Assembly (NCBI GenBank): GCA_036401395.1
Contig: DASWUZ010000043.1
Span: 4,025 to 68,024 of the forward strand
Direction: 5' to 3'
DNA length: 64,000 nucleotides
From: DASWUZ01 sp036401395
GTDB lineage: Bacteria; Acidobacteriota; Terriglobia; Terriglobales; Acidobacteriaceae
In this document: positions 26,516 through 36,796 of the stretch, piece after piece
Layout of the letters: each line of letters opens with the position of its first letter
How positions within the stretch are numbered: the stretch's first letter is position 1
Position numbers and translations under genes: made by a program
The notes under the pieces: model-generated
Told to the model about the DNA's origin: nothing
The model's input: only the letters and a program-made list of their open reading frames with translations
The model's database searches: none

Positions 26516-28009
26516 CTAGCTGGCGAGCGGAAGTGAGAAGGAGAAGACGGAGCCGCTGCCATGCTGGCTGGTGACGGAGATGGTGCCCCCGTGGGACTCG
26601 ACGATGGCCTTCGAGATTGCCAGTCCCATGCCGGTGCCCTGCACGCTGTAGCGCTGACTCTGGCCGCGGTAGAACTTGTCGAAGATCATGGACTGCTCCA
26701 TCGGATCGATGCCGATGCCGCGGTCGGCGACGCTGACGACTAGCATGCCGCCTTCGCGTTCGTTGGCCTCACGCTCGGCACTGATGAAGATGGGCTCAGC
26801 CGGCGGCGAATACTTCACCGCATTTTCCAGCAGATGCACGAGCACCTTCTCGATCCAGACCGGGTCGATGAGGACCTTTGGCAGTGAGGCGGGCATCCTG
26901 ATCTCAACGCGGCGACCGGCGAGCAGATCGCGGCAGGTCGCGAGAGATTTTTCCACTACCTCACGAACGGGGTGCGGCGCCAGCTCCAGCTGCACCTCGT
27001 GAGCATCGAGGGACGCCATCTCAATAGCCTGAGCGATGAGGTTGTTAAGGCGGTCGCTCTCCTCGTCGATAACGGTGAGCAACTCAAGACGCTGCGGCGG
27101 TGTGAGGGAATCGCGCGAGAGCAGGCTCGTGACGGACGCCTTGATCGAGGTGAGCGGGGTGCGCAGGTCGTGAGTGACGGAGTCGAGCAGGGCAGAGCGA
27201 AGGCGCTCACTCTCGTGGGAGGCGTCGGCGCGAGCGAGCTTGTCGACGGCGCCGGCGCGCTCGATCGAGAGGGCAACCAGGCTGCCCATCGCCTCCAGCG
27301 TCTCCTGCGACGGCAGATTGCCCTCTACCAGGACCGACCCGATCGGTTTCACGCCGACGTTCAGCGGCAGCAGGGCGTGAGGACTTGAGGTCCCCCCGGT
27401 TGGGGCGGCGGTCCGGGAGGCGTTCGAGTGAACGGCCTCGCGAAGTTCATCGATGCTCACCTGCATCTCTCTCGGGTTTGAGAGATAGAGGCGGTCGCCC
27501 TCCGAGAGATAGAGTGCAGCGCCGGAGGTACGGAACGCGGTGACGATGCTGCCCGGGATGGATTTGAGCAGGTCCGCTTCGCTCTCCGTCAGCAGCAGGC
27601 GCTGCCCAAAGTCGTAGAGCAGTTCGAGCTCGCGCCTTCTGCGGTTGGAGGAGTCGGCCTCCTCCTTGATGCGGTTCGAAAGATTGCTGGCGATGAGTGC
27701 TGTCGCGAGAAAGGCCAGCAGTGCCATCCAGTTCTGCGCATCGGCGATGCTGAAGGTCCCGATTGGCGGCAGAAAGAAGAAGTTAAAGCAGAGGGAGGCA
27801 GCGATCGAGGAGACGATCGCGAAGCGCAGTCCCCAATTGGCCGCCAGCAGCAGGATCAGCAGCAGGAATGTGAGTGCAACCGTGGTGGGGTTAACATGGA
27901 CGAACGGGAGCCTGTAGAAGCCAAGGATGGCGGCCAGTGTGACGCTCATGGCCGTCCAGCGAACTGTCTCCCTCACCGCTCGAGAAGTCACGGGTACGAT
28001 TGTACGCAT
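26516..28009 (-). CDS. KdpD C-terminal half: membrane histidine kinase
   Basis: Corresponds to the kinase half of KdpD: a DUF4118 membrane unit of about four helices (first ~110 residues, including 'PTTVALTFLLLILLLAANWG' and 'FNFFFLPPIGTFSIADAQNW'), a GAF-like linker, then HisKA with the phospho-acceptor in 'VTHDLRTPLTSIK' (H280 from ATG 28009), the N box 'HLLENAVKYSPP', and G boxes 'VADRGIGID' and 'GTGMGLAISKA'. The frame is open to 28096, but ATG 28009 or ATG 27952 are likelier starts. It is encoded on the opposite strand from the KdpD N-terminal half; the ATG at 28009 overlaps the ATG of that gene. It should pair with KdpE. Confidence 0.88.
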   Translation of the reverse strand: MRTIVPVTSRAVRETVRWTAMSVTLAAILGFYRLPFVHVNPTTVALTFLLLILLLAANWGLRFAIVSSIAASLCFNFFFLPPIGTFSIADAQNWMALLAFLATALIASNLSNRIKEEADSSNRRRRELELLYDFGQRLLLTESEADLLKSIPGSIVTAFRTSGAALYLSEGDRLYLSNPREMQVSIDELREAVHSNASRTAAPTGGTSSPHALLPLNVGVKPIGSVLVEGNLPSQETLEAMGSLVALSIERAGAVDKLARADASHESERLRSALLDSVTHDLRTPLTSIKASVTSLLSRDSLTPPQRLELLTVIDEESDRLNNLIAQAIEMASLDAHEVQLELAPHPVREVVEKSLATCRDLLAGRRVEIRMPASLPKVLIDPVWIEKVLVHLLENAVKYSPPAEPIFISAEREANEREGGMLVVSVADRGIGIDPMEQSMIFDKFYRGQSQRYSVQGTGMGLAISKAIVESHGGTISVTSQHGSGSVFSFSLPLAS

Positions 28010-29153
28010 GAGTCGAGTCAATGACATCCCGGCAAAGACGCCTGAGCAGTGGCTGGAGCAGACCACCCCCGCGGAGAAGGCGCGCGGACGACTCAAGATC
28101 TTTCTCGGCTACGCCCCGGGGGTCGGCAAGACGTTCAGCATGCTGAGCGAGGGCATGCGGCGCAGCGAGCGTGGTGAAGACGTAGTGATTGGAGTGGCCG
28201 AGAGTCATGGCCGCAAACGCACTGCGGAGCTGCTGCTGGGACTACCAGTGATGGAGCGCCGCAAACTCGAGTACAAGGGCACGCTCTTTGAAGAGATGGA
28301 TGTGGACGCGATACTGGCGCGTCATCCGGAGGTGGTGCTGGTCGATGAGCTGGCGCACACCAACATCGAGGGCAGCAAGCACGCCAAGCGCTACGAGGAC
28401 GTGATCGAGCTGCTGGACGCGAAGATCGATGTGCTCTCGACGGTCAATATCCAGCACATCGAGAGTCTCACGCCGCAGGTGCAGAGCCTGACTGGGATTA
28501 CCGTCAGGGAGACGGTGCCGGACTGGGTGCTCGATCGTGCAGACGAGATCATGCTGGCCGACCTGACGCCCGAGGCCCTTGAAACGCGCATGAAGCGCGG
28601 CGATATCTATCCTGCGGAGCGGGTGGATCGCGCACTGTCGAACTTCTTCCGCCGCGGCAACCTGATCGCACTGCGGGAGATCGCGCTGCAGCAGGTGGCA
28701 CGCGCCGTCGACCGTACGCTCTTTGATTACATCAAGCGCAAGCGGCTCGGCGGGGAGTGGTGCGTCAAGGAGAAGGTCGCGGTCTGCATCAGTTCCAGCC
28801 CGAACGCACGGAAGCTTATCGCGCGTGGAGCCAGGCTGGCTGAGGGTTTGAATGCGGACTTCTATGTCATCCACGTGAACCGCGGCGCGGAGATCAGCGA
28901 GGAGCGCGAACGGTCTCTGCGGGCGAATATCACGTTCGCCGAAAATCTGGGAGCGCGGGTCGTCGAGCTGAAGAACAAGAGCGTGGCAAGGGCTACGGCC
29001 GAGTTCGTGTCGAGCGAGCGGGTGACGCAGGTCATCTTCGGGCGCTCGGCGGTAACGGGGTTGAAGAAGTACCTCTACTATCTCGCCATTCAGCGCTTCA
29101 TGGCCGGGGCGCCTCATGCCGATCTTCACATTGTCACCCAGGAGCAGGCTTGA
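28008..29153 (+). CDS. KdpD N-terminal half: KdpD sensor domain plus USP domain
   Basis: A 381-aa stand-alone version of the cytoplasmic N-terminal part of KdpD. It has the KdpD domain with Walker A 'GYAPGVGKT' (residues 34-42), 'VLVDELAHTNIEGSKHAKRY' and 'VLSTVNIQHIESL', followed by a universal stress protein domain from ~residue 245 ('KVAVCISSSPNARKLIARGA'). In E. coli these domains are fused in front of the transmembrane kinase; here the kinase half is a separate gene on the other strand. The TGA overlaps the TTG start of kdpE. The frame extends to 27927, but the family starts near ATG 28008. Confidence 0.9.
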   Translation: MSRVNDIPAKTPEQWLEQTTPAEKARGRLKIFLGYAPGVGKTFSMLSEGMRRSERGEDVVIGVAESHGRKRTAELLLGLPVMERRKLEYKGTLFEEMDVDAILARHPEVVLVDELAHTNIEGSKHAKRYEDVIELLDAKIDVLSTVNIQHIESLTPQVQSLTGITVRETVPDWVLDRADEIMLADLTPEALETRMKRGDIYPAERVDRALSNFFRRGNLIALREIALQQVARAVDRTLFDYIKRKRLGGEWCVKEKVAVCISSSPNARKLIARGARLAEGLNADFYVIHVNRGAEISEERERSLRANITFAENLGARVVELKNKSVARATAEFVSSERVTQVIFGRSAVTGLKKYLYYLAIQRFMAGAPHADLHIVTQEQA

Positions 29154-29917
29154 ACGATCGCGCTTCGAGCCAACAGCAGGGTCGCCAAGCGGCAGCAGCG
29201 AAGCGGAAGATACTCGTGGTCGACGATGAACCCCAGATTACGCGGGTACTGCGCACGGCGCTCGAGAGCAGCGGCTATGAGGTGATCGTCGCGAACGGAG
29301 GTGCCGATGCCCTCGACAAGTTCCTGAAGACAACTCCCGACCTGATCGTTACAGACCTCTCGATGCCCGAGATGGACGGCATACAGCTCACGCGCGAGGT
29401 GCGTCAGCGGGCCCAGACGCCGGTGATCGTGCTCTCTGTGCGTGACCAGGACGTTATGAAGGTGCGCGCTCTCGATGAGGGTGCGGACGATTATGTCACC
29501 AAGCCGTTCAGCATCCAGGAGCTGCTGGCGCGGATCCGTGTACAGGTTCGCCGGACGCTGGCGGCGGAGGCCGAGCTGCCGATGTCGCTTCAGCTCGGAG
29601 ACTTTCACATCGATGTAGATCAGCACCGGGTGTCGAGGCTTGGCGAGGACATCCATCTGACTCCCAAGGAGTTTGACTTGCTGCTCTACTTCGCCCGAAA
29701 CCCGGAACGAGTACTGACGCACAAGATGTTGCTGCGTCACGTGTGGGGGCCTAACGGAACGCAGCAGCCTGAGTACCTGCGCGTGCTCATCGGGCAGCTA
29801 CGGAAGAAGGTGGAGCCCGCGTCAGAGCCGCGCTACATCCGCAGCGAGCCATGGGTGGGCTATCGCTTCACGCCTCAGCCCGACGGCAGCTCAGTTCACT
29901 CTTCTGAACTTCTTTAA
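29150..29917 (+). CDS. kdpE: Response regulator KdpE
   Basis: OmpR/PhoB-type regulator that activates kdpFABC. 255 aa: receiver domain with acidic pocket 'VVDDEPQ', phospho-acceptor D69 in 'IVTDLSMPEMDG', conserved Lys in 'YVTKPFSIQELLARI', and a C-terminal winged-helix DNA-binding domain ('HLTPKEFDLLLYFARNPERV', 'LRVLIGQLRKKVEP', 'EPWVGYRF'). The TTG start overlaps the preceding TGA (TTGA), with GGAGCAGG upstream at 29141-29148, so translation is coupled to the KdpD sensor half. The kdp structural genes follow after ~280 bases in the same direction. Confidence 0.93.
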   Translation: MNDRASSQQQGRQAAAAKRKILVVDDEPQITRVLRTALESSGYEVIVANGGADALDKFLKTTPDLIVTDLSMPEMDGIQLTREVRQRAQTPVIVLSVRDQDVMKVRALDEGADDYVTKPFSIQELLARIRVQVRRTLAAEAELPMSLQLGDFHIDVDQHRVSRLGEDIHLTPKEFDLLLYFARNPERVLTHKMLLRHVWGPNGTQQPEYLRVLIGQLRKKVEPASEPRYIRSEPWVGYRFTPQPDGSSVHSSELL

Positions 29918-30199
29918 CCGGCCCGCTGCGTCGCCGTTCCCAACGTGAACTATCCGCCTCCTTAGTGCGAATCTTTATGCTTTCCTGATGGAGTTTCTAC
30001 TGACTTCCTACAGGGGTCAGAGTTTTACTAAGTCTGGGACAGTTGCCGTTGATGGTGCGAGCTGCCGGACCATTGATCCTGGACTATGCAGCGCAGCCAG
30101 GAACATGCAGCCAGGATTGCGCACCCAGTGCGCGGCACGGGCGTATCGCTCGCTTACAGGACACTGGTGATTGAGGCGAGATAAGGAAGGAACAACTCT

Positions 30200-30304
30200 A
30201 TGTGGGATGTGCTTGGTATTGCGGGAACAATCGCGATGTTTTTTATCGGCGTGATCTATGTATCGGGATGCGAACGCCTGAAACGGAGCCGGACCGATGT
30301 TTGA
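30200..30304 (+). CDS. 34-aa membrane peptide preceding kdpF
   Basis: A small frame MWDVLGIAGTIAMFF... with one hydrophobic helix (residues ~4-22) and a positively charged tail 'GCERLKRSR', preceded by AAGGAAGG at 30184-30191. Its last codons overlap the kdpF ATG by eight bases, a typical coupled arrangement. From memory, short peptides ending in a 'GCERL'-type motif occur next to kdpFABC in other bacteria, but I cannot verify that here. The ~280 bases between kdpE and this gene probably carry the kdp promoter and KdpE sites; no clear gene lies there. Confidence 0.65.
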   Translation: MWDVLGIAGTIAMFFIGVIYVSGCERLKRSRTDV

Positions 30305-30383
30305 AAATATTCTGCTGCTGTTGATATGTGCTGCGTTGATGGTCTACCTGGTGTATGCCATGCTTCGCCCGGAGAAGTTTTGA
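30297..30383 (+). CDS. kdpF: KdpF small subunit
   Basis: A 28-aa peptide (MFENILLLLICAALMVYLVY..., ending LRPEKF) consisting of one membrane helix and the characteristic C-terminal 'P-E-[KR]-F' of KdpF, which stabilises the KdpFABC complex. It overlaps the upstream small gene, and its stop at 30381-30383 is one base before the kdpA ATG. Confidence 0.92.
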   Translation: MFENILLLLICAALMVYLVYAMLRPEKF

Positions 30384-30384
30384 A

Positions 30385-32160
30385 ATGACACTTAATGGCT
30401 GGTTACAGATCATTGTTTTCTTCGCCATCATCTGCTTCACGGCGAAGCCTATGGGTCTTTACATGGTGCGGGTTTTCGAGAGACAGCGCACCTGGCTTGA
30501 TCCGATCCTGCGTCCCATCGAGAGGCTGCTCTATCGCCTGACCGGTGTCCGGGAAGACGAGGAGATGCGCTGGACGGAGTATGCGGTCGCGATGCTGCTG
30601 TTCAGCGGCGCGACGATGCTGCTTACTTATATCATTGAGCGCGCCCAGAGCCATCTGCCCTTCAATCCGCAGCATCTCGCGGCAGTGACTCCTGCGCTGG
30701 CGTGGAATACGGCCATCTCGTTCACTACCAACACCAACTGGCAGGCCTACACGCCCGAGAGCACGATGAGCTATCTGACCCAGATGGCTGGTCTCGCGAC
30801 GCATAACTTCTGGTCGGCCGGTGTGGGTATGGCGCTGGCGGTTGCGTTCATTCGCGGCATTGCGCGGCGTGAGGGCAAGACGCTGGGCAACTTCTGGGTG
30901 GACATGACCCGGGCGATTCTCTGGATCCTGCTTCCGATCTGCCTGGTTTACGGCACGGTGCTGGTGTCGCAGGGCGTGGTGCAGAACATGCGGGCCTATG
31001 ACACGGCGACGCTAGTGGAGCCGCAGACCTCGACCACAACAGGGGCGGACGGCAAGCCGGTGACCACAACGATCACGACGCAGACCATTGGGCAGGGGCC
31101 GGTCGCGTCTCAGGAAGCCATCAAGATGCTGGGGACGAATGGTGGAGGCTTCTTCAACGCGAATAGCGCCCATCCCTTTGAGAACCCTACGCCGCTGTCA
31201 AATTTCCTGCAGATGATCTCGATCTTTCTGATTCCGGCAGGTCTGACGGTGGTGCTTGGGCAGATGGTGAAGTCGCCAAAGCACGGCTGGGCTGTCTTCG
31301 CCGCCATGTCGCTCTTCTTTGCTATCGGTGTCGCGACCACCTACTGGGCCGAGGCGAAGGGAAATCCCCTCTTTCAGGGGGTGGATCAGCGCGCTACGAC
31401 GACGCAGTCGGGCGGCAACATGGAGGGCAAGGAGGTCCGCTTCGGGATCGCCAATACTGCCCTCTTCGCGACCATTACAACGGACGCAAGCTGCGGTGCG
31501 GTCAACGGCATGCATGACAGCTTCACCCCGCTCGGGGGCCTGGTGCCACTGTCGAACATCCTGCTCGGCGAGATCGTCTTTGGAGGTGTAGGGGCCGGCC
31601 TCTACGGGATGCTCATCTTTGTAGTGCTGTCGGTCTTTATCGCGGGACTGATGGTCGGACGCACTCCGGAGTATCTCGGCAAGAAGATCGAAGCAGCGGA
31701 TGTGCAGCTATCGATGCTGTACCTGCTGATCTTCCCGCTGATCATCCTCTGCCTTGCTGCGGTGGCCCTGCTGTCGCCCACCTTCGGCACATCGAGCCTG
31801 GCTAATCAGGGTCCGCATGGCTTGTCTGAGATCCTCTACGCCTACGCCTCGGCGGCCGGCAACAACGGCTCCGCCTTTGCGGGTCTAAATGCGAATACAC
31901 GGTGGTACAACGTCTCGCTCGGCATTGCGATGTTCGCAGGCCGGTTCCTGATGTGCGTCCCCATGCTCGCTGTGGCCGGCAACCTGGTCGGCAAGAAGAT
32001 TGCTCCGCCGTCCCAGGGCACATTCCCCGTGACGACGCCGCTTTTCACCATCCTGCTCTCGAGCGTGATCCTGATCGTCGGAGCCCTTACGTTTTTCCCC
32101 GCGCTGGCGCTCGGCCCTATCCTCGAGCACCTGTTGATGCACGCGGGACGCACATTCTGA
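30385..32160 (+). CDS. kdpA: Potassium-transporting ATPase subunit KdpA
   Basis: K+-channel-like subunit of the KdpFABC pump, inner membrane. 591 aa from ATG 30385 (an upstream in-frame start at 30355 would lie inside kdpF). Pore-loop sequences are visible: 'TTNTNWQAYTPEST', 'GTNGGGFFNANSAHPFENP', 'TTDASCGAVNGMHDSFTPLG' and 'AAGNNGSAFAGLNANT', the four selectivity-filter regions. About ten hydrophobic helices. The next gene, kdpB, starts seven bases after its stop. Confidence 0.97.
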   Translation: MTLNGWLQIIVFFAIICFTAKPMGLYMVRVFERQRTWLDPILRPIERLLYRLTGVREDEEMRWTEYAVAMLLFSGATMLLTYIIERAQSHLPFNPQHLAAVTPALAWNTAISFTTNTNWQAYTPESTMSYLTQMAGLATHNFWSAGVGMALAVAFIRGIARREGKTLGNFWVDMTRAILWILLPICLVYGTVLVSQGVVQNMRAYDTATLVEPQTSTTTGADGKPVTTTITTQTIGQGPVASQEAIKMLGTNGGGFFNANSAHPFENPTPLSNFLQMISIFLIPAGLTVVLGQMVKSPKHGWAVFAAMSLFFAIGVATTYWAEAKGNPLFQGVDQRATTTQSGGNMEGKEVRFGIANTALFATITTDASCGAVNGMHDSFTPLGGLVPLSNILLGEIVFGGVGAGLYGMLIFVVLSVFIAGLMVGRTPEYLGKKIEAADVQLSMLYLLIFPLIILCLAAVALLSPTFGTSSLANQGPHGLSEILYAYASAAGNNGSAFAGLNANTRWYNVSLGIAMFAGRFLMCVPMLAVAGNLVGKKIAPPSQGTFPVTTPLFTILLSSVILIVGALTFFPALALGPILEHLLMHAGRTF

Positions 32161-32167
32161 GGACGCT

Positions 32168-34207
<2,040 letters not shown>

Positions 34208-34215
34208 GAGCTGTC

Positions 34216-34773
34216 ATGAAGCGGAGTCTCATTACTTCCATTCTCTACACCGTTGTAACCACTATCCTGCTTGGGCTCGGCTACCCGTTCCTGATGACGG
34301 GCATAGCACAGCTGCTCTTCAAGGATAAGGCCAACGGTCAGTTGATTGTCGCGAACGGACAGCTCGTCGGGTCACGGATCATCGGCCAGCCCTTTACCGG
34401 GCCCGGCTTCTTTCACAGCCGGCCGTCCGCAGCGGGTACTGGCTACGACGCGACCTCTTCGTCAGGGTCTAACCTTGGGCCCACGAGCAAGGCGCTGGTT
34501 GACCGCGTCTCGGCTTCCGTGGCCGCGGAGAAATCGTCCGTGCCAGTGCCGATTGATCTGATGACTGCCTCCGCTTCGGGACTTGATCCGGACATCACTC
34601 CTGCTGCGGCCCTGTACCAGGTTCCGCGGATCGCCCACGAGCGCCACCTTAGTGAGGACCAGGTTACGACGATGGTCAACAGCCACATTCAGCAGCGGCA
34701 GCTTGGCCTGCTGGGCGAGCCGCGGGTGAACGTGCTGCAGTTAAATCTCGATCTGGCTGCGACCGGGAAGTGA
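34216..34773 (+). CDS. kdpC: Potassium-transporting ATPase subunit KdpC
   Basis: 185-aa subunit with one N-terminal membrane helix ('ILYTVVTTILLGLGYPFLMT') and a periplasmic domain with the family motifs 'GSRIIGQPFTGPGFFHSRPS', 'DLMTASASGLDPDITPAAAL', 'VPRIAHERHLS' and the C-terminal 'GEPRVNVLQLNLDL'. GGAG is located at the stop/start junction (34207-34211). It ends the operon; a strong hairpin terminator follows 55 bases later. Confidence 0.96.
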   Translation: MKRSLITSILYTVVTTILLGLGYPFLMTGIAQLLFKDKANGQLIVANGQLVGSRIIGQPFTGPGFFHSRPSAAGTGYDATSSSGSNLGPTSKALVDRVSASVAAEKSSVPVPIDLMTASASGLDPDITPAAALYQVPRIAHERHLSEDQVTTMVNSHIQQRQLGLLGEPRVNVLQLNLDLAATGK

Positions 34774-34827
34774 TTCTGATCGAGCGGGGGAATGTAGCGG
34801 ATCATCAGGATGATCCATCCGGGGGGA

Positions 34828-34861
34828 AAGGCGAAACGAGCAGACATGCTCGTTTCGCCTT
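34828..34861 (+). terminator. Terminator of the kdp operon
   Basis: A perfect 15-bp stem (arms 34828-34842 and 34847-34861) with the 4-base loop GACA, followed by TCTCT. It lies 55 bases after kdpC and is the strongest simple hairpin in this part of the window. Confidence 0.8.
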
Positions 34862-34976
34862 CTCTACCTGAGGCTGCGGTAGCGGGTTGCTGACCTGAAC
34901 GGGTATGCTGTACTTCGCTGCGCGCCGAGTGCCGCCCGCGACAGCGACCTCATACTCGAATCAGGAAAGAGATTGA

Positions 34977-36620
34977 ATGAATCGTAAGTCGAGGACCCCC
35001 AGTATCCTGCGAGTGGCGTTGGCTGGGGTGCTTGCTATGTTGGGGTGCCTCGCATGTATCGCGCAGGTAAATGTCTATACCCAGCGCAATGACAATTCGC
35101 GCACCGGCGCCAACCTGCATGAGACGATCCTGACTCCCAGAAACGTGAATTCGAAGCAGTTTGGAAGACTCTTCAAGGTAGTGGTTGACGGCCAGGTCTA
35201 CACGCAGCCGCTCTACGTCTCACGCCTGGACATGGGAGCGAAGGGTAAGCACAACGTCGTCTTCATCGGGACGATGAACAACACCATCTATGCGCTCGAC
35301 GCCGACAAGGGTGACGTGCTGTGGAAGGCCAACTTCGGGCGACCTGTCCTGGCGGGCGATGTGGAACATATGTTCAACATCACCCGGGGCAGCGGCATCG
35401 GGATTCTGAGTACGCCGGTCATCGACCCTGATACTGACACTATCTACTTTTTCAGCCGCAACGAGCAGGGGCAGGGAGCCTCCGGCGTTTTCACCCAATG
35501 GCTGAATGCTCTGGACATCCGCACCGGCGAGCCGAGGCAGGGCAGCCACGTCCAGGTTACGGCGACCTATACTGATGCAGATGGCACATTCACCTTTGAT
35601 CCGAGGATCCAGAATCAGCGAGCAGCTCTCACGCTCGCGAACGGCAAGGTCTACATCTCGTGGGCCTCTAACGACGACCTTGGACTGTACCACGGGTGGG
35701 TTATCTCCTATGACGCGAAGACGCTGAAGCAGCAGGATGTCTACGTGGATACCCCCAGCGGCATCCAGGGCGGCATCTGGCAGTCTGGACAGGGGCTGAC
35801 GGTTGATGCGCAGGGTAACCTGCTCATCTCAACTGGCAATGGAAGCTTTGGTACTTCGCCCAAGGGCGTACCTCAGACGGGAAACAGCTTCATCAAACTC
35901 TCGGCCGACCTGAAGCTGCTCGACTACTTCACGCCCTACGACAGCGAGGCGCTGAATCGCGACGATGCTGATCTCGGCTCGGCCGGGCTGCTGCTTGTTC
36001 CGGGTACGAACTACATCATCAGCGGCGGCAAGCAAGGTTATCTCTACGTGGTCGACTCCACAAACATGGGCAAGTTCGACCCGGCAAAGAATCATGTCAA
36101 TCAGTTCTTCCACGCCGTCTACGGCAAGAACTCGAGCAACATCCATGCTGGGCCTGTCTACTTTGACAGCGCGGTGAATGGGCCGACCGTGTACCTGTGG
36201 GGCGAGAACGACTTCCTTCGCGCCTATCACTTTGACCCCAAGGCCGGCATGCTTACGACCGAGCCGTTTGCGAAGAGCGCGATGACCGCACCGGCCATCA
36301 ACGCGAATGGCGCGATGCCCGGCGGGTTCTATTCTGTCTCTGCTAATGGCAAGGAAGACGGGATTGTCTGGGCTTCAACTCCATACAACGACAACGCGCA
36401 GCAGAAGCGCGTTCCCGGCGTGCTCTACGCGTTCGACGCGAATACATTGAAGGTGCTGTGGAGTGATAAGCAGAATCCGGCGCGCGATGAGGGCGGATAC
36501 TTTCCCAAGTTTGTCGATCCGACTATTGCCGACGGAAAGGTCTTCATCCCGAACTTTGGGAGCCTTCACACGCCGGATGGCTCGGGAGAGTTGAATGTAT
36601 ATGGCCTGTTGCCGCATTAG
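34977..36620 (+). CDS. Secreted PQQ-like beta-propeller protein
   Basis: A 547-aa exported protein. Signal peptide 'VALAGVLAMLGCLACIAQ' (~residues 12-29), then 'VNVYTQRNDNSRTGANLHET', a start typical of acidobacterial pyrrolo-quinoline-quinone repeat proteins. Propeller-type repeats are seen as 'NTIYALDADKGDVLWKANFG', 'WLNALDIRTGEPRQGS', 'GYLYVVDSTNMGKFD', and 'GVLYAFDANTLKVLWSDKQN'. No cytochrome c motif is present and the PQQ-binding residues of true dehydrogenases are not evident, so an enzymatic activity is doubtful. GAAAGAG lies upstream (34965-34971). Stand-alone gene. Confidence 0.85.
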   Translation: MNRKSRTPSILRVALAGVLAMLGCLACIAQVNVYTQRNDNSRTGANLHETILTPRNVNSKQFGRLFKVVVDGQVYTQPLYVSRLDMGAKGKHNVVFIGTMNNTIYALDADKGDVLWKANFGRPVLAGDVEHMFNITRGSGIGILSTPVIDPDTDTIYFFSRNEQGQGASGVFTQWLNALDIRTGEPRQGSHVQVTATYTDADGTFTFDPRIQNQRAALTLANGKVYISWASNDDLGLYHGWVISYDAKTLKQQDVYVDTPSGIQGGIWQSGQGLTVDAQGNLLISTGNGSFGTSPKGVPQTGNSFIKLSADLKLLDYFTPYDSEALNRDDADLGSAGLLLVPGTNYIISGGKQGYLYVVDSTNMGKFDPAKNHVNQFFHAVYGKNSSNIHAGPVYFDSAVNGPTVYLWGENDFLRAYHFDPKAGMLTTEPFAKSAMTAPAINANGAMPGGFYSVSANGKEDGIVWASTPYNDNAQQKRVPGVLYAFDANTLKVLWSDKQNPARDEGGYFPKFVDPTIADGKVFIPNFGSLHTPDGSGELNVYGLLPH

Positions 36621-36796
36621 CTGTGGGGTTGATGAAGGAAGTACCTAGGGTAAGGTTATGGACTGATCCTTCTCTTGCCTCGGCCGCTCGAGCAGACTCC
36701 TCGCTGCTTGCCGAAGGCTACTAGATTGCTTTAGATGTAGTTGATCCTGGCCAGCAAGCCTCGTCAGGTAAGTAGCGCCGCCGGGGTTCCGTCAGG

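Noticed and set aside
29988..30170. 60-codon frame between kdpE and the small membrane peptide
   Set aside because: No ribosome-binding site, no motif; it lies where the kdp promoter is expected.
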